A stretch of DNA of 64,000 bases from Treponema sp. (GCA_022010055.1 CP091737.1:434001-498000), one strand, 5' to 3'. Counted from the first letter of the stretch, positions 34,551 to 45,344 are shown. Translations and numbers: made by a program. Notes: generated from the letters alone by a model not told the origin.

Positions 34551-36407
34551 TCAGCATATTCTCCGTTACTGGAGTTCCCGGCTCAGGTGATTGTGATTTT
34601 ACCCAGCCTGAACCGCTTATTTTTACCTGAATATCCTTTCTGTTGAAGAGAGGCAGCAGGTCGCGCATGGATTTTCCCGTAAAGTCGGGAATCTTTGTTC
34701 CAAGCTCAAGTGGCTTTGCCGGAGAGATTGTGATTTTTCCGCTGTGCTCAAGGCTTGCGGCATCTCCGCGGCTCATTCCAAGGTGGTCAATTATTTCATC
34801 GGCAGTTTTTGCGATTACAGGCGCAACGATTCTTCCTGCGTAGGTTTCGCCCTTTGCTTTTTCAACAACGATGTAAAGAATTATCTGCGGCTCTTCAATC
34901 GGGAAAATAGCTATGCAGTTTGAAAGAAAATCAGTCGTTGAATATCCGCCGTTTTTTTTGTCTGCCATCTGTGCTGTTCCGGTTTTTACTCCGATGGAAA
35001 TGTCCCTGAGCCGGGCGCGGCTTCCTGTTCCGGAAGTGGCGGTTGTTTCCATGCAGCTAAGAACATATTTTGCGGTTGATTCCTTAAAAATTCTTTCCTT
35101 GTATTCAGGCGTATGCTCGTACGCGATAGTGCCGTCCCTGTTTGTTATTCTTTTGATTACAGTCTGCTTTACAGGAATTCCGTAGTTTGCGATTGCGCTT
35201 GCGGCCTGAACCATTTGCAGCGCAGAAACGCTTATTTCCTGTCCCATTGACATTGTCGGCTTTGAGCGCGCCGACCAGAGTCGGCTGTTCGTGTCCTTTA
35301 CAGAACCGGCTGTTTCGCCCGGCAGCTCGACGCCTGTCTTTGAGCCGAATCCCATCTTGTGAATCATTTCCAGAAATGTCTCGTCGGAAGCGCGGTCTGA
35401 AATCTGCGCGATTGCGTCGTTGCAGGAATATTTCAGGGCTTCGCGCGCAGTAACCCAGCCGTGATGGTCAAGGCACTTGATTCTTATTGTTTCTCCGCCG
35501 CGGATTCTGTTTCGTAAACACCGTCGCAAAGAAAACTTGTTTTTGAGGTTATAAGCCCCGCGTCGTAAAATGAGGCTACTGTAAAAATCTTAAACACAGA
35601 GCCCGGTTCGTACGCGGTCATTGCAGGCCGGTCAATTGTCTGTTCTATTGAAGACATGCTGTATTCATTCAGGTTTGAACTTGGAAGGCTTATATATGAA
35701 AGTATTTCTCCGGTCTTTGCGTCGGAACACAAGAGCATCATGCTTTCTGCCTGCGTTGATTTCATTGTGTCGCGCGCAATCTGCTCCAGTTTATACTGAA
35801 GGTTTGCGTCAATCGTAAGGTAAATGTTTTTTCCCTGCGGCAGTTTTGCTGAGTCAGGATTTATTGCAGGCTGAAGTTCTTCCTGCATTGAATATTCAAT
35901 TCCTGCAAGGCCTCTGCCATCGTCGCCCATATAGCCGATAAGCTGTGAAGCCAGCGCGTTTTCAGGATATACTCTGCCCGGAATCTTGTCGAAACTTACG
36001 AAAAGATAATTTTTTTCCGCAGTGACTTTCTTTAGCTCGGTGTATGTGTTCTGGTCAATTTTCTTTTTTAGATAAACAAAACTGGAATTTTCCGCGCGCT
36101 GCATGATTCTAAGAAGCTCATCTTTGCTCATGTCAAGATATGGCGCAAGGTCTTTGGCGAACTGCTCCTTATCTTTATCCTTTACTCTGTTCGTTGTTAT
36201 TCCCACATTATAAAAACTTGTCTGTACGGCAAGCGGTTTCCCTGAGCGGTCGACAATCGAGCCGCGCTCAACGGTCTGTTTTTTTGAATAGATTTGTCCC
36301 GGAGTCGCCGTCGATAGTTTTATGAAAGTATAGAAAATATATAAAAAGAACAGTAAGAACAAGGCGAGAACAATCTTTAATGCTGTTTTGTTGAAAAATC
36401 CGTTCAT
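34531..36407 (-). CDS. Class B penicillin-binding protein (FtsI/SpoVD-like) with PASTA domain (frame break near 35515)
   Basis: One N-terminal membrane helix (residues 9-30), then the dimerisation domain RGSIVDRSGKPLAV and the transpeptidase: YEPGSVFKIFT with the active Ser in SVFK, YSCNDAI (SxN) and GVKTGTAQ (KTG). A PASTA domain ends the protein (IPDFTGKSMRDLL). The frame slips near 35515 between DGVYET and NRIRGGE; the pieces join without loss, giving about 625 residues. It cross-links septal or side-wall peptidoglycan. ATG 36407 overlaps the lepB stop by four bases. Confidence 0.9.
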
Positions 36408-36925
36408 TTTCCGATAATCTTCCCCATGATATTTTTGACCGAAACAAATCCATAGTCCCTTGAATCTACAGAGTTCTTTTGATTGTCCCCTAGTGTAAAA
36501 ACATAGCCTTCGGGTATTTTTTCAAAGTTTTTCATGCGCTGGAACTGAACCGGCGTCAGTGAAATTTCTTTCTGGTTTATTTTTACAGTGTACCTTGAAT
36601 TTTCGGAAAATTCTAGCAGGTCGCCGCTTTCGCCCACGACTCTTTTTATTACTATCTTGTTGTCATGCAAGTAAATAACTATGTCGTCGGTTTCAGGTTC
36701 GTTCCATTGAAAAAAAAATTCTCCGCGGAAAGGTTTTACAAGTCCATAGGCAAGTTTGTTTACCGCCACCCTGGAGCCATTTTTTAAGGCCGGTTCCATG
36801 GATGTTCCAGAAATGCGAAGAATGTCAATTACAAAAAATTTTAAAATTATTCCTGCCGCAATTCCCGCCGCAATGCAAAGAAATATAAATGTTTTTTCTC
36901 TGTAAAATTTTTTTTCTGGTTTCAT
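36404..36925 (-). CDS. lepB: Signal peptidase I
   Basis: 173 residues with one N-terminal membrane anchor (residues 11-32). Catalytic Ser in SGTSMEPAL, catalytic Lys in VIKRVVGESGD and box E in LGDNQKNSVDSRDYG. It cleaves exported preproteins at the outer face of the inner membrane. AGGAAAA precedes the ATG. It heads the lepB-PBP-DUF115 unit and is divergent from the M23 gene, with a 56-bp shared promoter region. Confidence 0.92.
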   Translation of the reverse strand: MKPEKKFYREKTFIFLCIAAGIAAGIILKFFVIDILRISGTSMEPALKNGSRVAVNKLAYGLVKPFRGEFFFQWNEPETDDIVIYLHDNKIVIKRVVGESGDLLEFSENSRYTVKINQKEISLTPVQFQRMKNFEKIPEGYVFTLGDNQKNSVDSRDYGFVSVKNIMGKIIGK

Positions 36926-36981
36926 TTTTCCTGCCGATTTTAATTCTAAACTTCAGTTTTCATTATGTCGATAGAGAAGTT

Positions 36982-38248
36982 ATGGAAATAGTAAATTGCA
37001 TAGGATTTAAACAGTCTTCTTCTCCTTTTGAATTTATTTTTACTCTCGCAGAGGAATTAAAGGAAAATTTACAGAAAACCCTTGGCGGCCGTAGCTCTTC
37101 ACGCAGGAAATTTTCAGGGCGGACTGGCTTTTCAGGGCGTTCAGAACTGAATTTTCAGGAAGGTGTCCGCGCAAAAACTCATTCTTCTGCTGATTTTCTG
37201 TCTTTTCTCCGCAGTCTGGGTTCTTTCTGCACATTCGTTCAATTCAATGCGAGAAAGGCTGTTTTTTCAGCGCTGATTTTTTTTGTTCTTGCGGGCGCCG
37301 CAGGACTTGCTCTTAAGATTGCAGGCTATTTTCATACAACGGCAGGAATTGTCAAGCTGGAAGACAACTACGAATACGAAATGACAATGCTCAGCAGGCT
37401 TATGAATAAGCTTGCGCTTGAAGGAACTACTGAATATTCTTCTGACGGAACTCTTCTGGGAACAGAAATTTCTGAAAGACATGGAAAAACTTTTCTGCCA
37501 GCCAGTCACTTTTCAGACATATAAAGTTCAGCCCGGGGATTCCATAAGCTCGATTACTAAAAAATTCGGGCTGAGCAACATTTCCACTTTGATTGCGGTC
37601 AACGATATTGACAATGTGCGTCAGTTGAGGGCCGGACAGAAGTTGAAAATTCCTTCGATAGACGGACTTTTCTATACAGTAAAAAAAGGAAACAGCCTTC
37701 AGGGGCTTTCGTTAAAATATAACGTCACCATGGAAGATCTGCTTGATGTTAATGAGCTTGAGACTTCCGACCTTGCGGCTGGGCAGGTTATTTTTATTCC
37801 GGGCGCAAAGCTTGAGCCGCAGGCGCTTTCCAAGGCTATGGGAGAACTTTTCAGATCTCCGCTGAAAACCCGCTACAGGTTGACTTCCCATTTTGGTCCA
37901 AGAGCCGATCCGTTCACTGGAACAAGGTCAAACCACACAGGTATTGATATGGCTTGTCCTTCAGGAACTCCGATTCTTGCCGCGGCAAGCGGAACTATTA
38001 CATATTCCGGCACTTCACCAGTTTTTGGTTATTATGTCATAATAAACCACGGAAACGGATACCAGACATTGTACGGCCACATGTCAAAGATTCTTGCAAA
38101 AAAAGGTCAGTGGGTAAGCCAGGGAACAAGAATCGGGCTGGTAGGCTCAACGGGATATTCAACAGGTCCGCACCTTCATTTTACTGTATTTAAGAACGGA
38201 AAACTCGTGGATCCGCTTGGTGTTATAAATAGAATCTGGTCATCCTGA
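36982..38248 (+). CDS. LysM/M23 peptidoglycan endopeptidase, membrane-anchored (frame break near 37495)
   Basis: A basic N-terminal region of about 85 residues precedes a membrane helix (VFSALIFFVLAGAAGLAL). Two LysM modules follow (YKVQPGDSISSITKKFG, YTVKKGNSLQGLSLKYN), then a complete M23 domain: SHFGPRADPFTG, NHTGIDMACPSG, LYGHMS and GPHLHFTV hold the zinc ligands. The frame slips near 37495 at KTFL/QPVTFQ; the joined length is about 422 residues. ATG 36982 is chosen over an upstream start inside the divergent lepB region. It cuts cell-wall cross-links. Confidence 0.88.
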
Positions 38249-38263
38249 AAGAGAGGATATAAT

Positions 38264-40504
38264 ATGAAGCATAAGATGAAAAAAACGGATTTCTTTAAAA
38301 AGACAATTTTTCTGCTCGGTCTGCTTTATGCAGGTTTTGACTGTTTTGCCGGAATAAAATTCGGCGATGCGGACATAAATCAAGATGATGAAATTTTATT
38401 CACAGTGCGCCAGGAATTTCCGGGCGCGTTTTCATATCGTTCCTTGTTCAAGGCAAAAATAGAAGACGGCGCGGTCAGTGGAACTCCGGTGATGGTTTCA
38501 TGCTTTCCGGAGCAGATGGAGCTTTTGAGCGGTGGAAAAATCCTTCAGGTAAGAAACCGCTATGGAACTGCATGGATTGACACGTCTGTAAAATCTGTTG
38601 AATGGAAAAAATATTCTCCGGAAATTCCTGTGAATTCTATGCGGCTTTCAAAAGTGAGCGTAAGTCCTGACGGTGAATGGATTTGTTATTCTGAAAAAGA
38701 CGGATTCGCGACAGGAAAGCTTTTTCTTAAAAATGTAAATTCTTCAAGGAAAATTTGTCTTGATGAAAAGACTTCCTTCAGCTATGAAAATGTTCCTGTA
38801 AAATGGGCTTCTGACAGTTCGGTCATGGTGTATGCAAAAAACGGAAATGTGTATTTCTGCAATCCTTCCGCGGTGGCGCGGGGTGTTGAAGTTGACGAAA
38901 AATTCCGCATAATCGGACCTGGCACAATTAATTCCGTGAACTGGACTGACGGAAAATTTCTTGTGTATATCGACTCGGATTTAGTCTATAAAATAAGCTC
39001 AAAGGAACTTTACACGCTGGGACTCTATTCTGGAATAATCGGGAAAGGCCGGACTGTAGGAAGGCTTCCTTCCCAGTTCATGGCTTCAAAAGACACGTTC
39101 AGTGTGAACAACAGCGTTTCTTCAATGGTTCTTATTCAGAACGGAAAAATCTTTACATATTTTAAAATAAACAGAAATACCTGCGACTATCTTGATATAG
39201 TTTATTCAGGACCTTACGTTGATTTAAGCGCATCTCTGCTGGAAAGTGAGATTATCTGGGATCAGAACGGCTCGCCTGTTGTTTGGATGCGGATGCTTCC
39301 TTACGGCGGTCAAAAAATAAAATCTTCGGTTTATCATCTGGAAAACCGACTTTCAAAATTTCTTGATATTTCGGATTCCGGAAAACCTGTGGTTTCTCCA
39401 GACGGAAAGTACTGCGCCTTTTATTCAGGTTCTTCGGTTTATATTTATGACACTAAAAACTGGAAGCGGGTGAACAGAACTGAAGGTGAGAATGTTGTTT
39501 CCCTTTTGTGGGAAAACTCTTCTACTTTGATTATAGGCGGCGAGCGCACCATAAAAAGCTGGAAAATTTCCGGGCAGGAGCCTGTGGTTCTTGCCGTAAG
39601 TTCTGCCGTGAACGGATTCTGGAACAATGGCGAGATAACCGCGGATGCAGGAAACGGAAAATTCTTTGTTTTTGATGAAGATAAGAAAACCTGGACAAAA
39701 AAAGAGGCGGAAGTTTCAAAGCGTGAAAATGTTGTCCGAAACGGACGTTACCGTCTTTTTTGCGGCGAGACTGTCAATCCGCTTTTTGAAAACGCTCTTT
39801 ACATCCGGACTCTTGTTGGAAAGGCTGTCACAAGGCCGGTTTATTCCGAAAGCGTAAAAAAAGTTCCGGAGCGTAAAAAAATTGCGCTGGTGTTCGATGC
39901 GTACGACAATGCGGATGGATTGCCGCGCGTCCTTTACACCTTGAATCGGTATCTTGTTACAGGGACGTTCTTTTTGAACGGAGAATTTATCCGCCGTTAT
40001 CCGAATGAAACCAGGCAGATTTCTTTGAGCAGAAACGAATGTGCCTCGATGTTTTTTTCCGCCTCAGTGCTGACACAACCGGGATTTCTGCTGGACGAGG
40101 ACTATGTTCGCCGCGGGCTGGCTAGAAATGAGGATGAATTCAATGCGGTTACAGGAAAGGAGCTTTCTCTTATGTGGCACGCTCCGTATTATGCCGCTTC
40201 TGAAAAAATTATTCAGGACGGAAAAAAAGCAGGCTATGACTATATTGATATAAAGACTCCGGTTTTTGACTCAGTTACACTTGAGCAGGCTGTTAATGGA
40301 TGCGGAAAATACCTGTGTCCGGGCGAGCTGATAGAGTCCTACGTGGAAAATCTAAAAGAAGGCGAAAAAGCCGTTCCTGTTACAATCGGAATTTCCCGCG
40401 GAACAAGGGAAAGCTATCTGTACGACAATCTTGACTTGCTTATCAGCGCGATTCTTGATGCCGGCTACGAAATAGTTCCGCTCCGGTATATTCTGGAAGA
40501 ATAA
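38264..40504 (+). CDS. Exported beta-propeller protein with degenerate polysaccharide-deacetylase domain
   Basis: 746 residues. A signal peptide ends around FDCFAG. Residues 25-520 contain repeated propeller-like blades (VSPDGEWICYSEKDG, VSPDGKYCAFYSG, NVVSLLWENSST). The last 190 residues have the NodB layout (KIALVFDAYDNADGLPRVL, TGTFFLNGEFIRRYP, LMWHAPYYAASE, IVPLRYILEE). The usual metal ligands are missing: FDDG is FDAYDN and the HxxxH motif reads RNECASMFF. A binding rather than catalytic role is likely. It follows the M23 gene by 15 bp with a GAGAGGA site, so both are probably one operon for the cell envelope. Confidence 0.75.
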   Translation: MKHKMKKTDFFKKTIFLLGLLYAGFDCFAGIKFGDADINQDDEILFTVRQEFPGAFSYRSLFKAKIEDGAVSGTPVMVSCFPEQMELLSGGKILQVRNRYGTAWIDTSVKSVEWKKYSPEIPVNSMRLSKVSVSPDGEWICYSEKDGFATGKLFLKNVNSSRKICLDEKTSFSYENVPVKWASDSSVMVYAKNGNVYFCNPSAVARGVEVDEKFRIIGPGTINSVNWTDGKFLVYIDSDLVYKISSKELYTLGLYSGIIGKGRTVGRLPSQFMASKDTFSVNNSVSSMVLIQNGKIFTYFKINRNTCDYLDIVYSGPYVDLSASLLESEIIWDQNGSPVVWMRMLPYGGQKIKSSVYHLENRLSKFLDISDSGKPVVSPDGKYCAFYSGSSVYIYDTKNWKRVNRTEGENVVSLLWENSSTLIIGGERTIKSWKISGQEPVVLAVSSAVNGFWNNGEITADAGNGKFFVFDEDKKTWTKKEAEVSKRENVVRNGRYRLFCGETVNPLFENALYIRTLVGKAVTRPVYSESVKKVPERKKIALVFDAYDNADGLPRVLYTLNRYLVTGTFFLNGEFIRRYPNETRQISLSRNECASMFFSASVLTQPGFLLDEDYVRRGLARNEDEFNAVTGKELSLMWHAPYYAASEKIIQDGKKAGYDYIDIKTPVFDSVTLEQAVNGCGKYLCPGELIESYVENLKEGEKAVPVTIGISRGTRESYLYDNLDLLISAILDAGYEIVPLRYILEE

Positions 40505-40925
40505 AGTTGTTTTTTATTTTCTTAGAAAAAAAATTATTCTTTTCAAATGCACATCTTTTTACTTTTAGCTCGCTGTATAAAGAATCATTTAGATTCTTTA
40601 ATCCTAATGGCATGAAAGTTTGTCTATCATTGCAGTGTATGATATCAGGTTTGAAAGTTTTTAAGATATAATCTGCTTGTTCTCGAAACGAGGCGGATAC
40701 TTATAGAATATTAGTTTCGTATGAGTTTGATTTAAATTTGACATTTGGAATAAATGAATAATCTATCAAATCTGAAGGTGTTGGAAGTGTTTCTGCTGTT
40801 AAATGGAAGTATATGCTTACTACATCACAATAATTTTTAAAGGTGCTTAAAAAATTTTGTGTAAAAGCTCCGAGTCCTCCATATTTATTGTTAGGATGTT
40901 CCGAAGTAACAAATAAAATTTTCAT
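40505..40925 (-). pseudogene. Truncated glycogen-synthase-like glycosyltransferase (GT5 N-terminus)
   Basis: Starts MKILFVTSEHPNNKYGGLGAF, the GT5/glycogen synthase N-terminal motif. It slips near 40690 and continues ADYILKTFKPDIIHCNDRQT before running into the 3' end of the preceding plus-strand gene. Only about 130 of roughly 480 residues exist and the whole catalytic C-domain is lost, so truncation is real whatever the slip. It starts 14 bp after the retropepsin-like gene. Confidence 0.65.
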
Positions 40926-40938
40926 AAAAACTTCTTTC

Positions 40939-42112
40939 TTAAAAATGACTTCTTTTTAATTCATTGTTATCCAAATATACAGTGAATTTTAGAATGTCAT
41001 TTGTATCTAAAATTTCTTTTAAAAGATTTAATTTTTCGTAATTTCCTGAAAGTATATCTTTGTATATATCGTCTGCAAAGAATTCCATTTATGGAATAAA
41101 TTTTTTGATTTATTTTTATATGCTTGTTTGCTGCAGTTGTATTTTCAAAAATTTTAGAAACAACCAAATCTCCTTCTGAGTTGAATCTTATTTGTGAAAT
41201 TCCGCATGTTTTTTTTCTAGAATCAAAATCGTATACACAGAAATTAGAGTTTCTTTTATAATATAAAAAATTTTCAATGAAATCAAAAATCAGTTCGTAG
41301 TTTTTTAGAAAAGATTTTCCAATTAATGCAAAATTTGTGTTATCAAAAGGAGAGCATAAATATCCTAGAGGGGAGTCCTCTTTTATATCTAAAACATTTA
41401 GATTTCTAATTATTAGTGCGCTTTTCTCTATTACTGTGCTGTCATTTTCTAGTATTGAAAAATTAATATATTTTCTATTATTTTTCAGAGTTTTTGGAAA
41501 AGCAATTGTTCCATCAAAACCTGTATCTATTAAAGCTAATAAGTTTGAATTATTAGCTTTTATTTCTATGAAACATTTGTTTTCTCTGTATATGATTTTA
41601 CATTTTGAATAGGTGGATTTATCGAAATTGTTGGAAAAATTCTATTTGATTTTTTTAAACTTGAAATTTTTGAATATTGAATTCTTATTCTTTAGCGCAT
41701 CCAGACCTAAAATTCCATAGTCTTGTTCATCCAATTTCCATTGTTTTTTTATTTCATTTGGAAATTCTGCTACAAAGGTACAATCTGAAAAATCCTCATC
41801 ATTTATTAGAAAGTTTAAAGGTTTGTATGCTATTAAATCATAGTAATTGTTATACAGCCTGTATGATTTATAGTGTATATAATTGTTAGATTCTGTGATT
41901 GATGATGTTGTTAGTGAAAAATCTGCGGCTGTATCGATTGTTAAAATAGTTTTTTTTCCATTTATTATAGCGGATGTTTTGCAATAGTCATATAGAGAAT
42001 TGTTATTTAATGTTACAGAGTAAAATGGAATACTTTTTGCTGCAAAGACATTTGCAAAGCCTAGCTGCGTTGTTATAACTAGAAGTAGTTTTTTTATTTT
42101 AGAAATTGACAT
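40939..42112 (-). CDS. Two-lobed retropepsin-like aspartic protease with C-terminal PDZ-like domain; in-frame TAG
   Basis: A signal peptide (KKLLLVITTQLGFANVFA) is followed by lobe 1, with TILTIDTAADFS near residue 55 and YGILGLDAL. A TAG (41642-41644) lies in the same frame; translation beyond it continues directly into lobe 2 with LLALIDTGFDGT and FALIGKSFL. A PDZ-like end follows (FENTTAANKHIKINQKIYSING), with a slip near 41085, ending LDNNELKRSHF at 40939. Two DT(G/A) lobes in one chain give a pepsin-like pseudo-dimer; retropepsin-PDZ fusions are known in bacteria as periplasmic proteases. The TAG could be an error or a true null. Confidence 0.65.
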
Positions 42113-42227
42113 CGACTCCGATTCCTAATCCTTTAGGAGTTACAGTTCCTGTTAATGTGGTTGTTCCATTTATTGGCATATGAACAGTTATGCCTCCATA
42201 TCCTCCATTTACTTTTATATAATTCAT
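42099..42227 (-). CDS. Short Gly-rich frame before the protease gene (possible gene end)
   Basis: 42 codons: MNYIKVNGGYGGITVHMP, then TGTVTPKGLGIGVDVNF, overlapping the protease start by 14 bases. The overlap suggests the end of a real upstream gene, but upstream frames are broken within 60 bp. No family is recognised. Confidence 0.3.
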   Translation of the reverse strand: MNYIKVNGGYGGITVHMPINGTTTLTGTVTPKGLGIGVDVNF

Positions 42228-42419
42228 CAATACTTAATTCGGAATATAAACTTTTGTATAGTTCAAATTTCGAGTTTCAGATGAATTTACCAAAAAAGGC
42301 ATTCCTTGTAAAATTTTTAATCACCACAGACAAAACAACAGGGGGAATGTTAGACTGAGAACAGCCTGATTACATTATATTGCATAGTGGACGATTTTAT
42401 CTATAGTTTTTTTTGAGCT

Positions 42420-42593
42420 TCCGCGGGAAAGAAGAACCTTTCGCTGTATTACGGCAGACGCGGGCTTAAGCGCCGCATGGCGGTAGCCGATGTCGTTATC
42501 CTGAACATCGCCCGGATACTCGACCGCACTGGAGACCTGAAGGATACGAACAAGTCCATAGGATTCATAATGGCATTTGCTCCACCTCGCTGA
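42420..42593 (+). other. GC-rich gene fragment, possibly a transposase end
   Basis: An island of clearly higher GC than its AT-rich flank encodes KKNLSLYYGRRGLKRRMAV, then VVILNIARILDRTGDLKDTN and a stop. The basic/hydrophobic pattern is reminiscent of the C-terminus of IS transposases, but the resemblance is weak and no inverted repeats are seen. The rest of 42228-42658 has nothing I can name. Confidence 0.25.
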
Positions 42594-42658
42594 CGATGCA
42601 AAGCAATGGCTTTTGCCGAGCTGTCCTATCGTTAAAAAAAAACTCGAATTTTGACCTT

Positions 42659-44088
42659 TTATATTTTCAGTGCGACTTTTGCGACTTCATCTGCGGCGCA
42701 AATCCACCAGTTCGCGCGTTCAGCCGGGCGGTCTGCCACAAGCGGAATTGACTCAAGCAGGTGTCCGTTCAGAAAATATTCAATTTTTCCGTATTCGTTT
42801 CCGGCTTCAATCTGACCCTTTATAAACTCTGGCAGAACAAGATTTATTTTCACTTCCTCAAGCGCATTTTCCGGGTTTTCCGCCGCAGAAACAGGAACGC
42901 ACAAGGCTTTTGGCGCCCATGCAGGCACAATATTCATTCTTTGGACGTTTGCGCAGACCACCGGTATATTGTACGCGCGCAAAACCAGCGGATTTTCGTA
43001 ATTCCTGAATGTTTTGAACGCCCATTCCATTATTTCTGTTCCGTCGTGAACTCGTCCCGCCTGGCCTTCGTTCATGCTGTTTCCGGGGCCGCCCATTGTT
43101 ACAGAAAGAATCCTCATGTTTTCACGTTTTGCCGTAAGCGCAAGGTTGTAGCCGCTTTCTTCTATATATCCTGTTTTCAGGCCGTCGCATCCTTCCAGAA
43201 TTCCGAGCAGCGGATTTGTGTTTTTCTGGTAAATAGGCATGAAAATATTCTGCGGAATTCCCTGCGAAAAATCCTGGTAGCGCGTTGAAAGTTTTTTGTC
43301 CTCCGGCGCAAGGTTTTCTTCTTTTGGATACTTGAATCCCGGAGCTGCATGGAATTTGCGCAGGGTTTCCGGAAAACGCCCGATGTATTTTTGTGCGAAC
43401 GAAGCCATTTCGCGTGCGGTTGTAGTGTTTTTTTCGCTGTAGCCGCTTGCGTCAAAAAAATGCGTGTTCTTAAGGTTGAATTCTTCTGCAATCTGGTTTA
43501 TTTTCTGCACAAAAGAATCAACATCCCCAAAAAGATAAAGCGCAATTGCGTTAGCCGCATCGTTTCCGGAGCATACATCCAGCCCGGTTATGATTTCTTC
43601 CAGTGTCGCTTTCTGGTTCTTGCCAAGAAACATAAGTGAAGAATGCGGCGGCTGGTTTGCTGCCCAGGTTTCAGGCGGAAGAGGAACAATGTCTGAAAGG
43701 GAAGCGTTTCCTTTTTCAATTTCTTCCATTATCGCATACATTACAAAGAGTTTTGTCATGCTTGCCGGCGGAATGATTTCATCCGCGTTTTTTTCGTAAA
43801 TGACGCAGCCGCTTTCAAAGTTGACTGCGATTGCGGATTTTGCCCAGACGTTAAGCTCCGCAGGTTCTGTATTATACGGAAGCGGATGCAGAAGGTTTGT
43901 CCGTTCCGGATAGGCGGCATCCAGCGCAAGGTTTAGAAACATTTTTGAGCAGGTTCAAGTTCGCTCAGCGCCGGCGCTTTTCGCAGGGTTACCGCGCGCA
44001 CGCAGACTGTTCCAAAAAACGAAAGAAAAACTGCTCCGGCTGCTGAAATCAATGAGATTTGTATTATTTTTTTTGTTTTTTTGTTCAT
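42659..44088 (-). CDS. dacA: D-alanyl-D-alanine carboxypeptidase (PBP5/DacA type; frame break near 43946)
   Basis: ATG 44088 reads MNKKTKKIIQISLISAAG with a membrane or signal helix, then slips at AAAA near 43946 to enter MFLNLALDAAYPER. Active-site motifs: PASMTKLF (SxxK), CSGNDAA (SxN) and GCDGLKTGYI (KTG). The C-terminal beta domain of PBP5 follows. About 476 residues. It trims the terminal D-Ala of peptidoglycan stem peptides in the periplasm. The signal sequence is seen only when the slip is repaired, which supports one intact gene. Confidence 0.88.
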
Positions 44089-44162
44089 ATTTTGACCTTT
44101 GAGGCGTTGTCCGTAAAATACTGAGTCTGCAAGTCAAACTCACGGGGCGCGCGGTGGGTATG

Positions 44163-44216
44163 CTAAAACCGAAGGTTTTAGATGTTGCGCCCGGCGAAAC
44201 TTGCTGAAGCCGAAGG
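44163..44216. repeat. Two adjacent hairpins with CCGAAGG loops
   Basis: CTAAAACC-GAA-GGTTTTAG (44163-44181) is a perfect 8-bp stem. A second copy, CTGAAGCC-GAA-GGTTTAAG, follows 25 bp later. They lie between aroC (which ends at 44250 on the minus strand) and dacA. No T-run follows, so they are more likely RNA-stabilising or dispersed repeats than terminators. Confidence 0.5.
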
Positions 44217-44249
44217 TTTAAGACGCAGGGCGATTGTCCGCCATTTGTG

Positions 44250-45344
44250 CTAAATCTTTGCGGTTTTGTTCCTTAGAAGCATATCTGCCAGAACGATATT
44301 TGTCATTGCTTCCACAACCGGCACGATTCTTGGACAAAGGCAAACGTCATGCCGGCCTTTTATTTCCAGCCCGGCATTTTCGTAGCGTGCTCCGTTTCTG
44401 CTTACAGTTTTTTGCGCCTGAAAAATGCTGGGAACCGGTTTTACCGCAATCCTGAAGATTATCTGGTTTCCGTTGGAAATACCGCCAAGAATTCCTCCTG
44501 CGTTGTTTGTGTCAAAAACAGGTCTTCCGTTTTCCGCGTGCATTTTGTCGTTGTTCTGGCTTCCTGTAAGATCCGCCGCTGCAAATCCTGCGCCAAATTC
44601 AATTCCTTTTACCGCACCGATTGAAAGCATTGCCTTTGCAAGTTCTGCGTCGAGTTTGTCAAAGACTGGTTCACCAAGTCCTGCCGGACAGCCGTTTATT
44701 ACGCACTCAACGATTCCGCCCGCGCTGTCGCAGTTTTTGCGCAGTTCTTCTATTTTCTCTTCCATTTTTTTTGCGGCGTCATTGTCTGGCGCGCGCATGG
44801 AGTTCTGGTCGATTTCAGAAAGATTTATTTTTTCAGCTTTTATTCCGGCGGCTTTTAATGTGTAGGCCCTTGCGGAAATTCCGTAATTTTCAAGAACCTG
44901 CGAGGCTACTGCTCCTGCCGCAACCCTGGCGGCTGTTTCCCTTCCGCTGGAACGTCCGCCGCCACGGTAGTCGCGGAATCCGTATTTCGCGTCGTATGAA
45001 AAATCTGCGTGTCCGGGGCGGAATGTGGTTTCAAGGTTTCCGTAGTCTTTTGAGCGCTGGCTTGTGTTTCGTATTAAAATTGAGATTGGAGTTCCTTCTG
45101 TTTTTCCTTCAAATATTCCGCTCAGGATTTCGGCTGTGTCTGGCTCGCTTCGGGCGGTTACTGAAGCTGATTTTATTCCGTTGATTGCGGCTCCAGGCCG
45201 TCTTTTGTCCAATGCCTGCTGGATTTTCGCGGTGTCGAATGAAAGTCCTGCCGGGCAGCCGTCGATAATAACGCCCAGCGCTTCTCCATGGCTTTCGCCA
45301 AAAGTTGTAACTTTAAAAATTGAACCATAACTATTTCCAGCCAT
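44250..45344 (-). CDS. aroC: Chorismate synthase
   Basis: 364 residues, standard length. Converts EPSP to chorismate using reduced FMN, the last step of the shikimate pathway. Signatures: GNSYGSIFKVTTFGESHG, RPGHADFSY, GGGRSSGRETAARVAAGA and NNAGGILGGISNG. A GAGG site precedes the ATG. The frame is intact. It is divergent from dapA across about 180 bp. Confidence 0.95.
   Translation of the reverse strand: MAGNSYGSIFKVTTFGESHGEALGVIIDGCPAGLSFDTAKIQQALDKRRPGAAINGIKSASVTARSEPDTAEILSGIFEGKTEGTPISILIRNTSQRSKDYGNLETTFRPGHADFSYDAKYGFRDYRGGGRSSGRETAARVAAGAVASQVLENYGISARAYTLKAAGIKAEKINLSEIDQNSMRAPDNDAAKKMEEKIEELRKNCDSAGGIVECVINGCPAGLGEPVFDKLDAELAKAMLSIGAVKGIEFGAGFAAADLTGSQNNDKMHAENGRPVFDTNNAGGILGGISNGNQIIFRIAVKPVPSIFQAQKTVSRNGARYENAGLEIKGRHDVCLCPRIVPVVEAMTNIVLADMLLRNKTAKI

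Noticed and set aside
41642..41644. Programmed TAG readthrough or pyrrolysine use
   Set aside because: Only two same-frame TAG cases in a window full of single-base errors; no suppressor tRNA or pyl genes are visible.
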